From Comamonadaceae bacterium (GTDB taxonomy: Bacteria > Pseudomonadota > Gammaproteobacteria > Burkholderiales > Burkholderiaceae_C), in assembly GCA_947450645.1 (NCBI GenBank), contig CANFWH010000014.1:1-47903 (forward strand): a stretch of 47,903 nt of DNA, in the 5' to 3' direction. Position 1 is the stretch's first letter; every line of letters begins with the position of its first letter. A program made the position numbers and the translations under genes. Positions 19,100 to 28,009 of the stretch are shown here, piece after piece. The notes beneath the pieces are model-generated. The model was not told the DNA's origin, made no database searches, and worked only from the letters and a program-made list of their open reading frames with translations.

Positions 19100-19585
19100 A
19101 TGAAAGCAAAAATTACATCGTTTTACAAACCCAAAGGCTATGCGCCGCAAGATAGCGTGGCGTACATGATGAAGCGCATCATTGCGCAGCTAACACAGCA
19201 CATGGATAAGCAATTGGAAGCAACGGAGTTGACGAATGCGCAGTGGATTCCGCTTTTGAAGATTCATCTTGGGACAGCAACGACCGTTGCCGAATTGGCG
19301 AAAGATCACCAAATTGATGTGGGCGCAATGACACGCTTATTGGATCGCTTAGAAAAAAAAGAACTCTGCACGCGCACACGTAGCGAACAAGACAGGCGTG
19401 TTGTGAATTTGAGCTTGACCGATAAAGGGCGTGAAGTTGCGCTGTCCTTGGCTCCTTTGGTGTGTCAAGTTCAAAACGCATCGCTTGCAGGATTTAGCGA
19501 AGTAGAGTGGCTGCAACTGAGAGGCTTTTTAGGTCGAATTTTGGATAACGTGAGTCAGCCGTTGGCGACTGAGGAAAAGATATGA
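19100..19585 (+). CDS. MarR family transcriptional regulator
   Basis: This winged-helix regulator of 161 residues should form dimers that bind the palindrome at 19076-19085. The DNA recognition part reads TVAELAKDHQIDVGAMTRLLDRLEKKEL, and the wing is RTRSEQDRRVVNLSLTDKGREV; both are classic for the family. It is the first gene of an efflux operon, and its stop overlaps the start of the channel gene (ATGA). Family knowledge suggests it releases DNA when it binds a phenolic or drug-like ligand exported by the pump. The start codon has no ribosome site and coincides with the predicted transcription start. Confidence 0.92.
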   Translation: MKAKITSFYKPKGYAPQDSVAYMMKRIIAQLTQHMDKQLEATELTNAQWIPLLKIHLGTATTVAELAKDHQIDVGAMTRLLDRLEKKELCTRTRSEQDRRVVNLSLTDKGREVALSLAPLVCQVQNASLAGFSEVEWLQLRGFLGRILDNVSQPLATEEKI

Positions 19586-21003
19586 AGTATAAAAAAATGA
19601 CATCACTGGCGGCCCTATTGGTGGCGACGGGGTTGCTCGCAGCGTGCGCCGATATGAGCGGCGTCGCGGGTTCCGAGGCTAAGTTGCGCGAAGCCGCATC
19701 AGTTGGCTTGCCAGCGGATGCATCTGCCGCCAAGCCACAGCCAGCTTTGCGTGCAGACTGGTGGATAGATTTTGGTGATGCCGATTTGAGCGCACTCATC
19801 ACCCAAGCCCTCACTCAATCACCGAGTTTAAAAATAGCTGAAGCCAGGCTCAATAAAGCGCTGTCGGTCGTCGATTTATCCAAGAGCGCGCTACTGCCAA
19901 CGGTTGGCTTGGACGTGCAAGCCACGCGCCAGCTGTTTACTAAAAACAGTATCTATCCACCACCGCTAGGTGGAAACATTTACACCATGGGCACGGCGCA
20001 GTTTGAAGCGGGTTGGGAGATTGATTTCTTTGGCAAAAATAAAGCGGCGCTCGATGCCGCTGTGGGCGCTGCCAAAGCCGCTGAAGCGGATACGCAGGCG
20101 GCGCGGATATTGCTAGCCAGCAACATCGCCCGCAGCTGGTTTCAATTGGCTAGATTGAATGCCCAGTTAGAAGTTGCAAATCGCACATTGGCACAGCGCG
20201 AAGCCATGCTGGGCTTGGTTCGCCAGCGTGTGGCCGCAGGACTTGACACCAGTGTTGAGCTGCGCACCAGCGAAGGCGGTTTGCCCGAAGTTCGCCAGCA
20301 AATCGAAGCTTTGCAAGAGCAAGTGCAGCTGACAAAAAATGCAATTGCAGCGCTTGCAGGCGATCCGCGTTTGGCGCAAAGTCTGCCCGCCGCGCACATG
20401 AGTAAGGCGCTTGATCTGCCACAAACATTGCCTGCCAATTTGCTAGGCGTAAGGCCTGACATTGTTGCTGCGCGTTGGCGTGTGGAGGCCAGCTCGCGCG
20501 AGGTGGCGAGTAGCAAAAGCCAGTTCTACCCGAACGTGAATTTGATGGCGTTTGCGGGCTTCTCTAGCATTGGTCTTGGCAATCTGCACGATGCCAGTAG
20601 CAGCCAATGGGGCGTAGGCCCTGCGATTCGGCTCCCGATTTTTGAAGGCGGGAAACTGCGAGCCAATCTGCGCGCGAAGAATGCCGACTTGGATGCCGCG
20701 ATAGAGAGCTACAACTCAAGCTTGATTGATGCTGTGCGCGACGTGGCCGATCAAGTCGCGTCTAGCCAATCGATTGCGCGGCAAGCAGCGCAGCAAGGGC
20801 AAACAGAGGCCGCCGTGCAAGCGGCTTACGACCTTGCAGTGCAGCGCTACAACGCGGGGATTTCCAACTATTTGCAAGTGCTCGCTGCCGAAACAGCGCT
20901 ACTCAATCAACGCAAGTTAGGTGTCGATTTAGCGGCTCGCGCACTCGACGCCAATGTCGCTTTGATCCGCGCTTTGGGCGGCGGTTATATGAACGCCAAT
21001 TAA
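19582..21003 (+). CDS. Outer membrane efflux channel lipoprotein (NodT family)
   Basis: This TolC-like channel of 473 residues has a lipoprotein signal ending LLAAC (Cys22). It is the exit duct for the EmrAB-type pump encoded just downstream. The central LLGVRPDIVAARWRVEASSREV motif is the family signature, with long Ala/Gln-rich helices in both halves. It is only distantly similar to the channel at 5731-7188 and belongs to the separate class associated with EmrAB-type exporters. Its start overlaps marR, and the adaptor gene follows after 20 bp. Confidence 0.92.
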   Translation: MKYKKMTSLAALLVATGLLAACADMSGVAGSEAKLREAASVGLPADASAAKPQPALRADWWIDFGDADLSALITQALTQSPSLKIAEARLNKALSVVDLSKSALLPTVGLDVQATRQLFTKNSIYPPPLGGNIYTMGTAQFEAGWEIDFFGKNKAALDAAVGAAKAAEADTQAARILLASNIARSWFQLARLNAQLEVANRTLAQREAMLGLVRQRVAAGLDTSVELRTSEGGLPEVRQQIEALQEQVQLTKNAIAALAGDPRLAQSLPAAHMSKALDLPQTLPANLLGVRPDIVAARWRVEASSREVASSKSQFYPNVNLMAFAGFSSIGLGNLHDASSSQWGVGPAIRLPIFEGGKLRANLRAKNADLDAAIESYNSSLIDAVRDVADQVASSQSIARQAAQQGQTEAAVQAAYDLAVQRYNAGISNYLQVLAAETALLNQRKLGVDLAARALDANVALIRALGGGYMNAN

Positions 21004-21023
21004 ATTTTAGAGAAGTCAACATC

Positions 21024-22232
21024 ATGAACGCAACAACACAAATCCCCTCATCTTTAGCTTCTTCGGCATCGAAACGAAAACAAATCCTCATCACGCTTGC
21101 CATCATTTTTGCGGTAATTGGTTCCGTATGGATTGCCTACGAGTGGCTCGTATCGCGCCACTACGAGTCAACCGATAACGCTTACGTGCAAGGCAATGTG
21201 ATTCAAATCACACCGCAAGTCGGCGGCATGGTGATGGCGATTGGTGCAGACGAAACCGACTTTGTCAAAGCAGGTCAAACGCTGGTGAGTTTTGATACGC
21301 TGGACTCTAAAGTCGCACTTGAACAAGCCGAAGCGAACCTAGCGCAAACTGTGCGTCAAGTGCGCACGCTCTACGCAAACAACGGCACGCTCGATGCGCA
21401 AATTGGCGCTCGCAATGCCGATGTCACGCGTGCGCAAAGTGAACTGGCACGTGCAAATGAAGACCTCGCTCGTCGCAGCGGATTACTCGCCACTGGTGCG
21501 GTGTCAAAAGAAGAACTCGGCCACGCTGCATCTAGTGTGGACAACGCCAAGAGCGCCGTCCTTGCTGCACAGGCGGCTGTAGTAGCGGCGCGTGAGCAGC
21601 TGGTCAGTAACCACGCCATGACAGATGGCACATCGGTCGAGCAGCACCCTAGCGTGCAGGCCGCAGCCGCTAAGGTGCGCGAGGCATTTATTGCCGCCAA
21701 GCGCGGCAGCGTGATTGCGCCGCTCGATGGCTACATCGCCAAGCGCATGGTGCAAATGGGACAGCGCGTTGCAGCAGGTACGCCTTTGATGACGCTGGTG
21801 CCGCTCAATCAAGTGTGGGTGGATGCCAACTTTAAAGAAGTGCAGTTGCGAAATATCCGTCTTGGGCAGAGTGTCAAATTAGTGGCTGACTTTTACGGTA
21901 AGAAGGTCGAGTACACAGGCGTTGTGAGCGGCATGGGCGTGGGCACGGGCGCAGCGTTTGCGCTCTTGCCTGCGCAAAACGCCACAGGCAATTGGATTAA
22001 GGTTGTGCAGCGCGTGCCCGTACGCATTGCGCTCGATGCCAAAGAGTTAGCTGCGAATCCGCTACGTGTGGGTTTGTCTATGGATGCCGAAGTGGATATC
22101 AGCAAGCAGGGTGGCAAGACGCTGGCGGAATTGCCACGTGTTGGTGCGCTCATGCAAACGCAGGTCTTTGACGGCATGGACAAAGGCGCGAGCGACGAAG
22201 TCCACCGCGTAATTGCGGCAAATCTGCGCTAA
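21024..22232 (+). CDS. emrA: EmrA/HlyD family membrane fusion protein
   Basis: This is the periplasmic adaptor of an MFS-type tripartite exporter. One N-terminal transmembrane helix (ILITLAIIFAVIGSVWIAYEWLV) is followed by the family motif STDNAYVQGNVIQITPQVGGMV. A long coiled-coil hairpin occupies about residues 95-205, and then come AKRMVQMGQRVAAGTPLMTLVP and the beta-barrel VWVDANFKEVQLRNIRLGQ. At 402 residues the length is usual. The pump gene follows after 19 bp. Confidence 0.93.
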   Translation: MNATTQIPSSLASSASKRKQILITLAIIFAVIGSVWIAYEWLVSRHYESTDNAYVQGNVIQITPQVGGMVMAIGADETDFVKAGQTLVSFDTLDSKVALEQAEANLAQTVRQVRTLYANNGTLDAQIGARNADVTRAQSELARANEDLARRSGLLATGAVSKEELGHAASSVDNAKSAVLAAQAAVVAAREQLVSNHAMTDGTSVEQHPSVQAAAAKVREAFIAAKRGSVIAPLDGYIAKRMVQMGQRVAAGTPLMTLVPLNQVWVDANFKEVQLRNIRLGQSVKLVADFYGKKVEYTGVVSGMGVGTGAAFALLPAQNATGNWIKVVQRVPVRIALDAKELAANPLRVGLSMDAEVDISKQGGKTLAELPRVGALMQTQVFDGMDKGASDEVHRVIAANLR

Positions 22233-22251
22233 GCGATAAGCTCTGATTCGT

Positions 22252-23820
22252 ATGCCTAATCCATCATCTGTTATGCCGGCTGCACCAGTGCCGCTAGCAG
22301 GCACTGCGCGTATTCTTGGCACACTTGCCTTATCTGCGGCCACGTTTATGAATGTGCTGGATAGCTCCATTGCCAACGTGTCGCTTCCAGCCATTGCAGG
22401 CGATTTGGGCGTGAGTCCCAATCAAGGTACGTGGGTGATTACAAGCTTTGCGGTTGCTAACGCTATTGCTGTTCCGCTAACGGGTTGGCTGGCGCAGCGT
22501 TTTGGTCAGGTTCGCTTATTTGTTTTGAGCGTTATTTTGTTTGTGATTGCCTCCATGCTCTGTGGCCTCGCACCCAATATGACGACGCTCATTATTTTTC
22601 GCGCTATGCAAGGTTTTGTGGCGGGTCCCCTCATTCCACTTTCGCAAACACTGCTGCTGGCTAGTTATCCTAGGGCACTGGCGGGATTAGCCATGGCCAT
22701 GTGGGCGGTCACCACGTTAGTCGCACCAGTGATGGGGCCGCTCCTAGGCGGTTGGATTACAGACAATATGAGCTGGCCGTGGATCTTTTTTATTAACTTG
22801 CCCGTTGGCCTGATTGCGGCCATGCTGACTTGGAATATCTACCATAAGCGCGACAGCGTGATTCACAAACTACCGATTGACACCGTCGGTTTGACCCTCA
22901 TGGTGATTTGGATTGGCGCACTGCAAATCATGCTTGATCTGGGCAAAGAGAACGATTGGTTCCACTCGCCGCTCATCGTGACCTTGGGTGTAGTGGCTGT
23001 AGTTGGACTCGTCTTTTTTATTGTCTGGGAGTTGACAGACGAACACCCTGTCGTCGATTTACGCCTTTTTGCGCGGCGTAATTTTTGGGCAGGCGCGATG
23101 ACCACCTCCATTGCCTATGGTTTATTTTTTGGCACCGTTGTGCTGATGCCACTGTGGCTACAACAATTCATGGGCTACACCGCCACCGATGCGGGGATGG
23201 TGACTGCACCTGTGGGTATCCTGGCGATTATTTTGTCGCCTATTGTTGGGAAAAATATTACCAAAGTCGATCCAAGGCGCATTGCCACGTTTGCATTTTT
23301 AGTTTTTGCTTTAGTGCTTTGGATGCGCTCGCACTTCAGTACGCAATCCGACTTTATGACCTTGATGATTCCTACCTTGATTCAAGGCATCGCGATGGCT
23401 TGCTTTTTTATTCCATTGACCACGATCACGCTTTCTGGGCTACCACCCGAACGCATGGCAGCGGCCGCAGGACTCTCTAACTTCACCCGCATCATGGCGG
23501 GCGCTATTGGGACCTCACTTTTTACAACTCTTTGGGAGAGCCGCGCAGCGCTGCATCACAGTCAGTTGACCGAATCCATTAACCCAGCCAATGGTATTGC
23601 GATGAGCGCTGTCGATAGCATGAAAGCATTGGGTTTGAGCGCCGAGCAAGTACTCGCGCAAATTAACTTCAGCATTAATCAGCAAGCTTTTACGATGGCA
23701 GCCGATGATTTATTTCATGCCTCCGCCATTATCTTTTTGCTTTTAATCCCTGTCGTTTGGTTGACGCGCATGACGATCTTATCCAAAGAGGCGGCTGAGG
23801 CGGCGGCTGGAGCGCATTGA
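22252..23820 (+). CDS. emrB: EmrB-type multidrug exporter (MFS, DHA2 family, 14 helices)
   Basis: This proton-coupled drug exporter of the inner membrane works with the adaptor and channel encoded before it. The 522-residue product has the DHA2 features: FMNVLDSSIANVSLPAIAGDLG in helix 1, the LTGWLAQRFGQVRLF loop, and APVMGPLLGGWITDNMSWPWIFFINLPVG for motif C and the following helix. Fourteen hydrophobic segments are expected. An alternative ATG at 22273 would shorten it by seven residues. It is the last gene of the operon and faces prfC across 19 bp with no evident terminator. Confidence 0.94.
   Translation: MPNPSSVMPAAPVPLAGTARILGTLALSAATFMNVLDSSIANVSLPAIAGDLGVSPNQGTWVITSFAVANAIAVPLTGWLAQRFGQVRLFVLSVILFVIASMLCGLAPNMTTLIIFRAMQGFVAGPLIPLSQTLLLASYPRALAGLAMAMWAVTTLVAPVMGPLLGGWITDNMSWPWIFFINLPVGLIAAMLTWNIYHKRDSVIHKLPIDTVGLTLMVIWIGALQIMLDLGKENDWFHSPLIVTLGVVAVVGLVFFIVWELTDEHPVVDLRLFARRNFWAGAMTTSIAYGLFFGTVVLMPLWLQQFMGYTATDAGMVTAPVGILAIILSPIVGKNITKVDPRRIATFAFLVFALVLWMRSHFSTQSDFMTLMIPTLIQGIAMACFFIPLTTITLSGLPPERMAAAAGLSNFTRIMAGAIGTSLFTTLWESRAALHHSQLTESINPANGIAMSAVDSMKALGLSAEQVLAQINFSINQQAFTMAADDLFHASAIIFLLLIPVVWLTRMTILSKEAAEAAAGAH
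23778..23792 (+). repeat. CTTATCC-N5-GGC motif, copy 3
   Basis: The spacer is AAAGA. It lies near the 3' end of emrB and encodes LSKEA; the outer inverted-repeat arms are not kept. Confidence 0.5.
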
Positions 23821-23839
23821 GCTTGCGCAGCGCACTAGA

Positions 23840-25504
23840 TTAGCTCTTCTGCAATTGCAGCCCCGAGTGCTCCCTGAGCGCATGAAAGTGAATCTTCGGA
23901 TGGCGCTCTTGCGTTAATCGCAAGTCGTAAGGCGAAGTCAGCAAATACGCGAGTGCGCCTGCGCTGTCTTCGGCTAGCTTATTGACATTGCGATCCGTAA
24001 ATTCACGTAACTCTTCAGGCGTATCGGCGCTAATCCAGCGTGCGCCTACGTAGTTCGAGCCGCCAAGTCTTGCTTCGACGCCATACTCGCCTTTAAGTCT
24101 GTGCTGCGCCACTTCAAACTGCAATTGACCAATCGCACCTAAAAGCATATTGCCGCCGTGCAGTGGCTTAAAGACTTGAATCGCACCTTCTTCGCCCAAC
24201 TGTTGTAGGCCTTGCTGGAGTTGCTTGCTCTTCATTGGGTTGGCAAGCTCGACGGTTTGAAAAAGCTCAGGCGCAAAGAAGGGCAGTCCTGTAAATTGCA
24301 GTTTGGATTGAGCTGCCAAACCTTCGGTAATCGTGTCGCCCAATTGCACGCCACCGTGCGTTGTAAAGCCGATGATGTCGCCTGCATACGCCTCTTCGAC
24401 CGCTTCGCGGCGTTGGCTCATAAAGGTCACGACCGAGGTGGGGCGCAGCTCTTTGGCAGAGCGCTGCACTTTGAGCCGCATGCCGCTCGTGTACTTGCCC
24501 GAGCACACACGGACAAAGGCGATGCGGTCGCGGTGTGAGGGATCCATGTTCGCCTGCACCTTGAAGACCACGCCAGAGAAGCCTTCTGCGGCAGGGTCTA
24601 TCGTGGTTTGTGTTTGCTCACTGTCCTGCAATCCTTGCAGGTCGTGGCTTACACGTGCATGTGGCTCGGGAGCCAAGTCCACCAAGGCGTCCAGCACTTC
24701 CTGCACACCAAAATTGTTCACGCCCGAGCCAAAGAACACAGGCGTTTGCTTGGCTGCAAAAAAATCCGCTTGGTTAAATTCGGGCGCAGCGCCTTGCATG
24801 AGTTCGACGTTGCCTTCGGCGAGTTCGAACTCGTGGCCAAAGCGTTTGTGAAGAAACTCGCGTTCGGTAAGTGACACGATCTCGTCCGTCTCGTCGTCGC
24901 GTTTGGCTTCGCCCGCTTTAAAGAGGCGCATCTGGTTTTTACGCAAATCCATGATGCCGCCAAACTGCTTGCCTTGCCCGACAGGCCACGTCATGGGCAC
25001 GCAGGGCATACCGAGCGCTTGCTCTACTTCGTCTAGCAGTTCCAGCGGATCGCGTCCTTCGCGGTCCAGCTTATTGATGAAGGTGATGATGGGCGTATTG
25101 CGCTGGCGGCACACTTCAATCAAGCGCTTGGTTTGCGGCTCCACGCCGTTGGCCGCGTCGATCACCATCAAGGCGGAGTCAACTGCCGTCAAAACGCGGT
25201 AGGTGTCTTCAGAGAAATCTTTGTGACCTGGGGTGTCGAGCAAGTTGATGACGCAATCGCGATACAGCATTTGCATGACCGACGAGGCGACCGAAATACC
25301 CCGCTGCTTTTCAATCTCCATCCAGTCGGAAGTCGCATGGCGCGTGGCTTTGCGGGCTTTGACCGAGCCAGCAATGTGAATCGCGCCTGAGAACAGCAAG
25401 AGCTTTTCAGTGAGCGTGGTTTTGCCCGCGTCGGGGTGAGAAATGATGGCGAAGGTGCGGCGGCGTTTAACTTCGGGAGTGTGGGGGAGCTTTGATTCGG
25501 ACAT
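23840..25504 (-). CDS. prfC: Peptide chain release factor 3
   Basis: RF3 is the GTPase that drives release factors 1 and 2 off the ribosome after termination. The 554-residue product has G1 at ISHPDAGKTTLTEK (residues 21-34), G3 DTPGHKDFSEDT and G4 FINKLDREGRDP. The RF3-specific C-terminal domain ends with HFHALREHSGLQLQ. The start is eight bases after the stop of the PIN toxin gene, in the same direction, and has no strong ribosome site of its own, so it may depend on read-through translation from the toxin-antitoxin operon. This placement is not the norm for prfC. Confidence 0.96.
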   Translation of the reverse strand: MSESKLPHTPEVKRRRTFAIISHPDAGKTTLTEKLLLFSGAIHIAGSVKARKATRHATSDWMEIEKQRGISVASSVMQMLYRDCVINLLDTPGHKDFSEDTYRVLTAVDSALMVIDAANGVEPQTKRLIEVCRQRNTPIITFINKLDREGRDPLELLDEVEQALGMPCVPMTWPVGQGKQFGGIMDLRKNQMRLFKAGEAKRDDETDEIVSLTEREFLHKRFGHEFELAEGNVELMQGAAPEFNQADFFAAKQTPVFFGSGVNNFGVQEVLDALVDLAPEPHARVSHDLQGLQDSEQTQTTIDPAAEGFSGVVFKVQANMDPSHRDRIAFVRVCSGKYTSGMRLKVQRSAKELRPTSVVTFMSQRREAVEEAYAGDIIGFTTHGGVQLGDTITEGLAAQSKLQFTGLPFFAPELFQTVELANPMKSKQLQQGLQQLGEEGAIQVFKPLHGGNMLLGAIGQLQFEVAQHRLKGEYGVEARLGGSNYVGARWISADTPEELREFTDRNVNKLAEDSAGALAYLLTSPYDLRLTQERHPKIHFHALREHSGLQLQKS

Positions 25505-25512
25505 GAAAAGAC

Positions 25513-25926
25513 TTAACGAATTTGTGTAATTTTGAGTTGTTTGATAGCGGGTATTTCGCTAAGTTTTGGCAGCTGCGCCCAGATGCGCTCGCACGTAATA
25601 ATTTCCGCACCGCGCAGTGCAGCTAAGGCAACGCAGCAGCGGTCGCCAAGTGACAGTCCGATTGATTTGGTGATGGGTCTGAGTGCCCCAGCCGCCAAAG
25701 CAAGAGAAGCGTCTAATGGCACGACTTCGAGACCAAAGGCGGCAAGCCCAGATTCGATCTCAGCGGGAGATTCTCCGCGCTCGGCCAACTTGCTTGCAAC
25801 CTCCGCCCAATTTGCTGCGCTAATCAATCCTTCTTCGGCTGTGGCAAGGTGGGCAATCACAGCATTTTGGCCAACCTCGTCATTCAATATCGCAAGTAAA
25901 GCCGATGAGTCATAGACCTTGCTCAC
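25513..25926 (-). CDS. vapC: PIN domain ribonuclease toxin (VapC family)
   Basis: This is the likely toxin of a type II toxin-antitoxin pair; PIN domain VapC proteins cleave tRNA or rRNA using magnesium held by acidic residues. Visible acids are Asp6 (MSKVYDSSAL), Glu42 (NWAEVASKL) and Asp95 (SLGDRCCVALA). The usual fourth aspartate is replaced by Glu113 in ITCERIW, a conservative change. The start overlaps the antitoxin stop (ATGA), which supports coupled synthesis. prfC follows after only eight bases. Confidence 0.88.
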   Translation of the reverse strand: MSKVYDSSALLAILNDEVGQNAVIAHLATAEEGLISAANWAEVASKLAERGESPAEIESGLAAFGLEVVPLDASLALAAGALRPITKSIGLSLGDRCCVALAALRGAEIITCERIWAQLPKLSEIPAIKQLKITQIR

Positions 25927-26186
25927 GGCTGGGCGCTTTCACGTGCAGCTTCCTCACGGCGCTCTTTCGATAACTCGTCAACCCAGCTTACGCCAGGTTC
26001 GCGAAGATGCGCGAACTTAGCTTGCATCTTGCGGATAGCTGCCACGCGGCTCGACATATGAAGCTCGCCATCTTTGACATAACAATGGACGGGCTCATCA
26101 ATGTTGAACCCCAATTCTTGCCTCACGTTGGAGGGGATAAGGACACGACCTTCTTTGCCTACACGGGTTTGAAATGTGGTTTGCAT
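25923..26186 (-). CDS. vapB: AbrB/SpoVT-type antitoxin (VapB-like)
   Basis: The protein of 87 residues has an N-terminal AbrB swapped-hairpin DNA-binding domain: TTFQTRVGKEGRVLIPSNVRQELG. A charged C-terminal tail (WVDELSKERREEAARESAQP) would wrap round and block the PIN toxin. It probably also represses its own operon. Two near-identical direct repeats lie just upstream (26205-26233). Confidence 0.88.
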   Translation of the reverse strand: MQTTFQTRVGKEGRVLIPSNVRQELGFNIDEPVHCYVKDGELHMSSRVAAIRKMQAKFAHLREPGVSWVDELSKERREEAARESAQP

Positions 26187-26204
26187 GGTTTTGGGTTATT
26201 TTCG

Positions 26205-26233
26205 TAGATTGACAAAAACTTTAGATTTGACAA
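26205..26233 (-). promoter_or_regulatory. Candidate operator of the vapBC operon: two direct repeats
   Basis: TAGATTGACAA (26205-26215) and TAGATTTGACAA (26222-26233) are direct repeats differing by one inserted base, spaced about 1.6 helical turns apart. They lie 19 bases above the antitoxin start. They also contain TTGACA strings on the plus strand, so a plus-strand promoter toward ahcY cannot be ruled out. Confidence 0.5.
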
Positions 26234-26333
26234 ATTATATGGTTTTTGTAAATAAGCGAGTACTGCATTTATGGTGCAGTTTTTGAGAATCCAGTTCATT
26301 GCCCCTAAGCTCATATCGCTATAATTTGCACAT
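26234..26333. other. Gap between vapB and the ahcY riboswitch
   Basis: Within the 323-bp gene-free stretch from 26187 to 26509, this part is AT-rich and holds only the promoter described at 26299-26325. The remainder contains the vapB operator repeats, the SAH riboswitch and the ahcY leader. The 84-codon minus-strand frame at 26159-26413 covers the riboswitch and is not a credible gene. Confidence 0.6.
26299..26325 (+). promoter_or_regulatory. ahcY: Predicted promoter of the ahcY-metF operon
   Basis: A perfect -10 box TATAAT at 26320-26325 would start transcription near 26332, two bases before the SAH aptamer. The -35 region is weak: TTGCCC at 26299-26304 (15-bp spacer) or TTCATT at 26295-26300 (19-bp spacer). 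The exact fit between start site and aptamer supports the call. Confidence 0.65.
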
Positions 26334-26414
26334 CCGAGGAGCGCTGCAGTTTGAGGCACAACCCCCAAATGAGGCTCGGAAACATCGCTTGATGCTTTCC
26401 TAACTGCGCTCACC
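26334..26414 (+). promoter_or_regulatory. S-adenosylhomocysteine (SAH) riboswitch upstream of ahcY
   Basis: The aptamer core matches the known SAH riboswitch layout. CCGAG (26334-26338) pairs with CTCGG (26375-26379) to form P1, and GAGCGC (26339-26344) pairs with GCGCTC (26406-26411) to form the pseudoknot. Between these, CATC/GATG makes the optional small hairpin. SAH binding turns on ahcY expression in this family. Just downstream, CTCACC (26409-26414) can instead pair with GGTGAG (26430-26435), competing with the pseudoknot and offering a switch mechanism. The remaining leader to the start at 26510 has a GGAG ribosome site. Confidence 0.9.
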
Positions 26415-26509
26415 CACTGAAAACTGTGCGGTGAGTCTTCCCCTCGAAACTCCTTTGCAATTTTTAGTGGTTACATCAACCTCGCTAGAAATTATTTTTG
26501 GAGTTCATC

Positions 26510-27991
26510 ATGTCAAAAGACAAATCCACCAAAGCCACACCCGTTAAAAAACCAGCTGCCAACGTCTTTGCCGACTACGCCATCGCTGACCTCTCCCTCG
26601 CCGCATGGGGCCGCAAAGAACTCAACATTGCCGAGACAGAAATGCCTGGCTTGATGTCGATTCGTCAAGAGTTCGCCAAGGCACAGCCGCTCAAAGGCGC
26701 ACGCATCACAGGATCACTGCACATGACGATTCAAACCGCTGTGCTGGTTGAAACGCTGCAAGCACTGGGCGCAGAAGTGCGCTGGGCATCGTGCAACATC
26801 TTCTCCACGCAAGACCACGCGGCTGCCGCTCTGGTCGCTGCGGGCACGCCTGTCTTTGCCTACAAGGGCATGGATTTGAATGTGTACTGGGATTACACGC
26901 ACCGCATTTTTGAGTTCACAGGCAAAAAAGGCACAGCGGCTGAAGGCCCGAACATGATTTTGGACGACGGCGGCGACGCTACGTTGCTGATGCACCTTGG
27001 CTCATTGGCTGAAAAAGATTTGAAAGTCATCTCTAAGCCAGGCTCTGAGGAAGAAATTTGCTTGTTCAATGCGATCAAAGCCAAGCTCAAGCTCGACCCT
27101 ACGTGGTACAGCCGCCGCCTGAAGAACATCATGGGCGTGACGGAAGAAACCACCACAGGCGTGCTGCGCTTGAATGAAATGTCGGCCAAAGGCACGCTCA
27201 AACTTCGCGCGATTAACGTGAACGACTCCGTGACCAAATCCAAGTTCGACAACTTGTACGGCTGCCGCGAGTCTTTGGTGGACGCGATCAAACGCGCCAC
27301 CGACGTGATGGTGGCTGGCAAGGTCGCACTGGTCGCGGGCTACGGCGATGTGGGCAAGGGCTCAGCCCAAGCGCTGCGTGCCTTGTCGGCACAAGTGTGG
27401 GTGACCGAGATCGACCCGATCAACGCTCTGCAAGCTGCGATGGAAGGCTACAAAGTCGTGACCATGGAATACGCCGCTGACAAGGCTGACATTTTTGTCT
27501 CTGCAACAGGTAACAAAAACGTCATCACCTACAAGCACATGGACGCGATGAAAAACAACGCCATCGTTTGCAACATTGGTCACTTCGATAACGAGATTGA
27601 TGTCGCATCACTCGACAAATGCAAGTGGGAAGAAATCAAACCGCAAGTCGATCACGTGATCTTTCCAAAGAACGGCAAGAAGGCTGCCAAGCGCATCATC
27701 CTTTTGGCCAAAGGCCGTTTGGTGAACCTTGGTTGCGGCACAGGCCACCCAAGCTTTGTGATGAGCTCGTCGTTTGCCAATCAAACGATTGCGCAAATCG
27801 AACTGTTCACTAAGAGCAAAGAGTACAAGGTTGGCAAAGTCTATGTGCTGCCAAAACACTTGGATGAAAAGGTGGCGCGTTTGCATTTGGCCAAGGTCGG
27901 CGCACAGTTGTCCGTGCTCACCAAAGAGCAGGCCGACTACATTGGCGTCAAGCAAAGCGGCCCATACAAAGCCGACACGTATCGCTATTAA
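26510..27991 (+). CDS. ahcY: Adenosylhomocysteinase (S-adenosylhomocysteine hydrolase)
   Basis: This NAD-containing enzyme splits SAH to adenosine and homocysteine, relieving product inhibition of methyltransferases. The start at 26510 has TTGGAG upstream and gives 493 residues, the long bacterial form. Visible motifs are [17 protein letters not shown] near the start, [14 protein letters not shown] in the substrate domain, and the NAD-binding [16 protein letters not shown]. The C-terminal KADTYRY is the ending diagnostic of the family and carries the Lys and Tyr that reach the neighbouring subunit's NAD. It is controlled by the SAH riboswitch and followed after 18 bp by metF. Confidence 0.98.
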   Translation: MSKDKSTKATPVKKPAANVFADYAIADLSLAAWGRKELNIAETEMPGLMSIRQEFAKAQPLKGARITGSLHMTIQTAVLVETLQALGAEVRWASCNIFSTQDHAAAALVAAGTPVFAYKGMDLNVYWDYTHRIFEFTGKKGTAAEGPNMILDDGGDATLLMHLGSLAEKDLKVISKPGSEEEICLFNAIKAKLKLDPTWYSRRLKNIMGVTEETTTGVLRLNEMSAKGTLKLRAINVNDSVTKSKFDNLYGCRESLVDAIKRATDVMVAGKVALVAGYGDVGKGSAQALRALSAQVWVTEIDPINALQAAMEGYKVVTMEYAADKADIFVSATGNKNVITYKHMDAMKNNAIVCNIGHFDNEIDVASLDKCKWEEIKPQVDHVIFPKNGKKAAKRIILLAKGRLVNLGCGTGHPSFVMSSSFANQTIAQIELFTKSKEYKVGKVYVLPKHLDEKVARLHLAKVGAQLSVLTKEQADYIGVKQSGPYKADTYRY

Positions 27992-28009
27992 TAGCAAGGG
28001 GAAATCATT

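Noticed and set aside
19204..19210. GGATAAG on the plus strand (CTTATCC on the minus strand), as also near 26138 and 46625
   Set aside because: None has GGC at the required distance. These serve as the negative set for the motif and are not counted.
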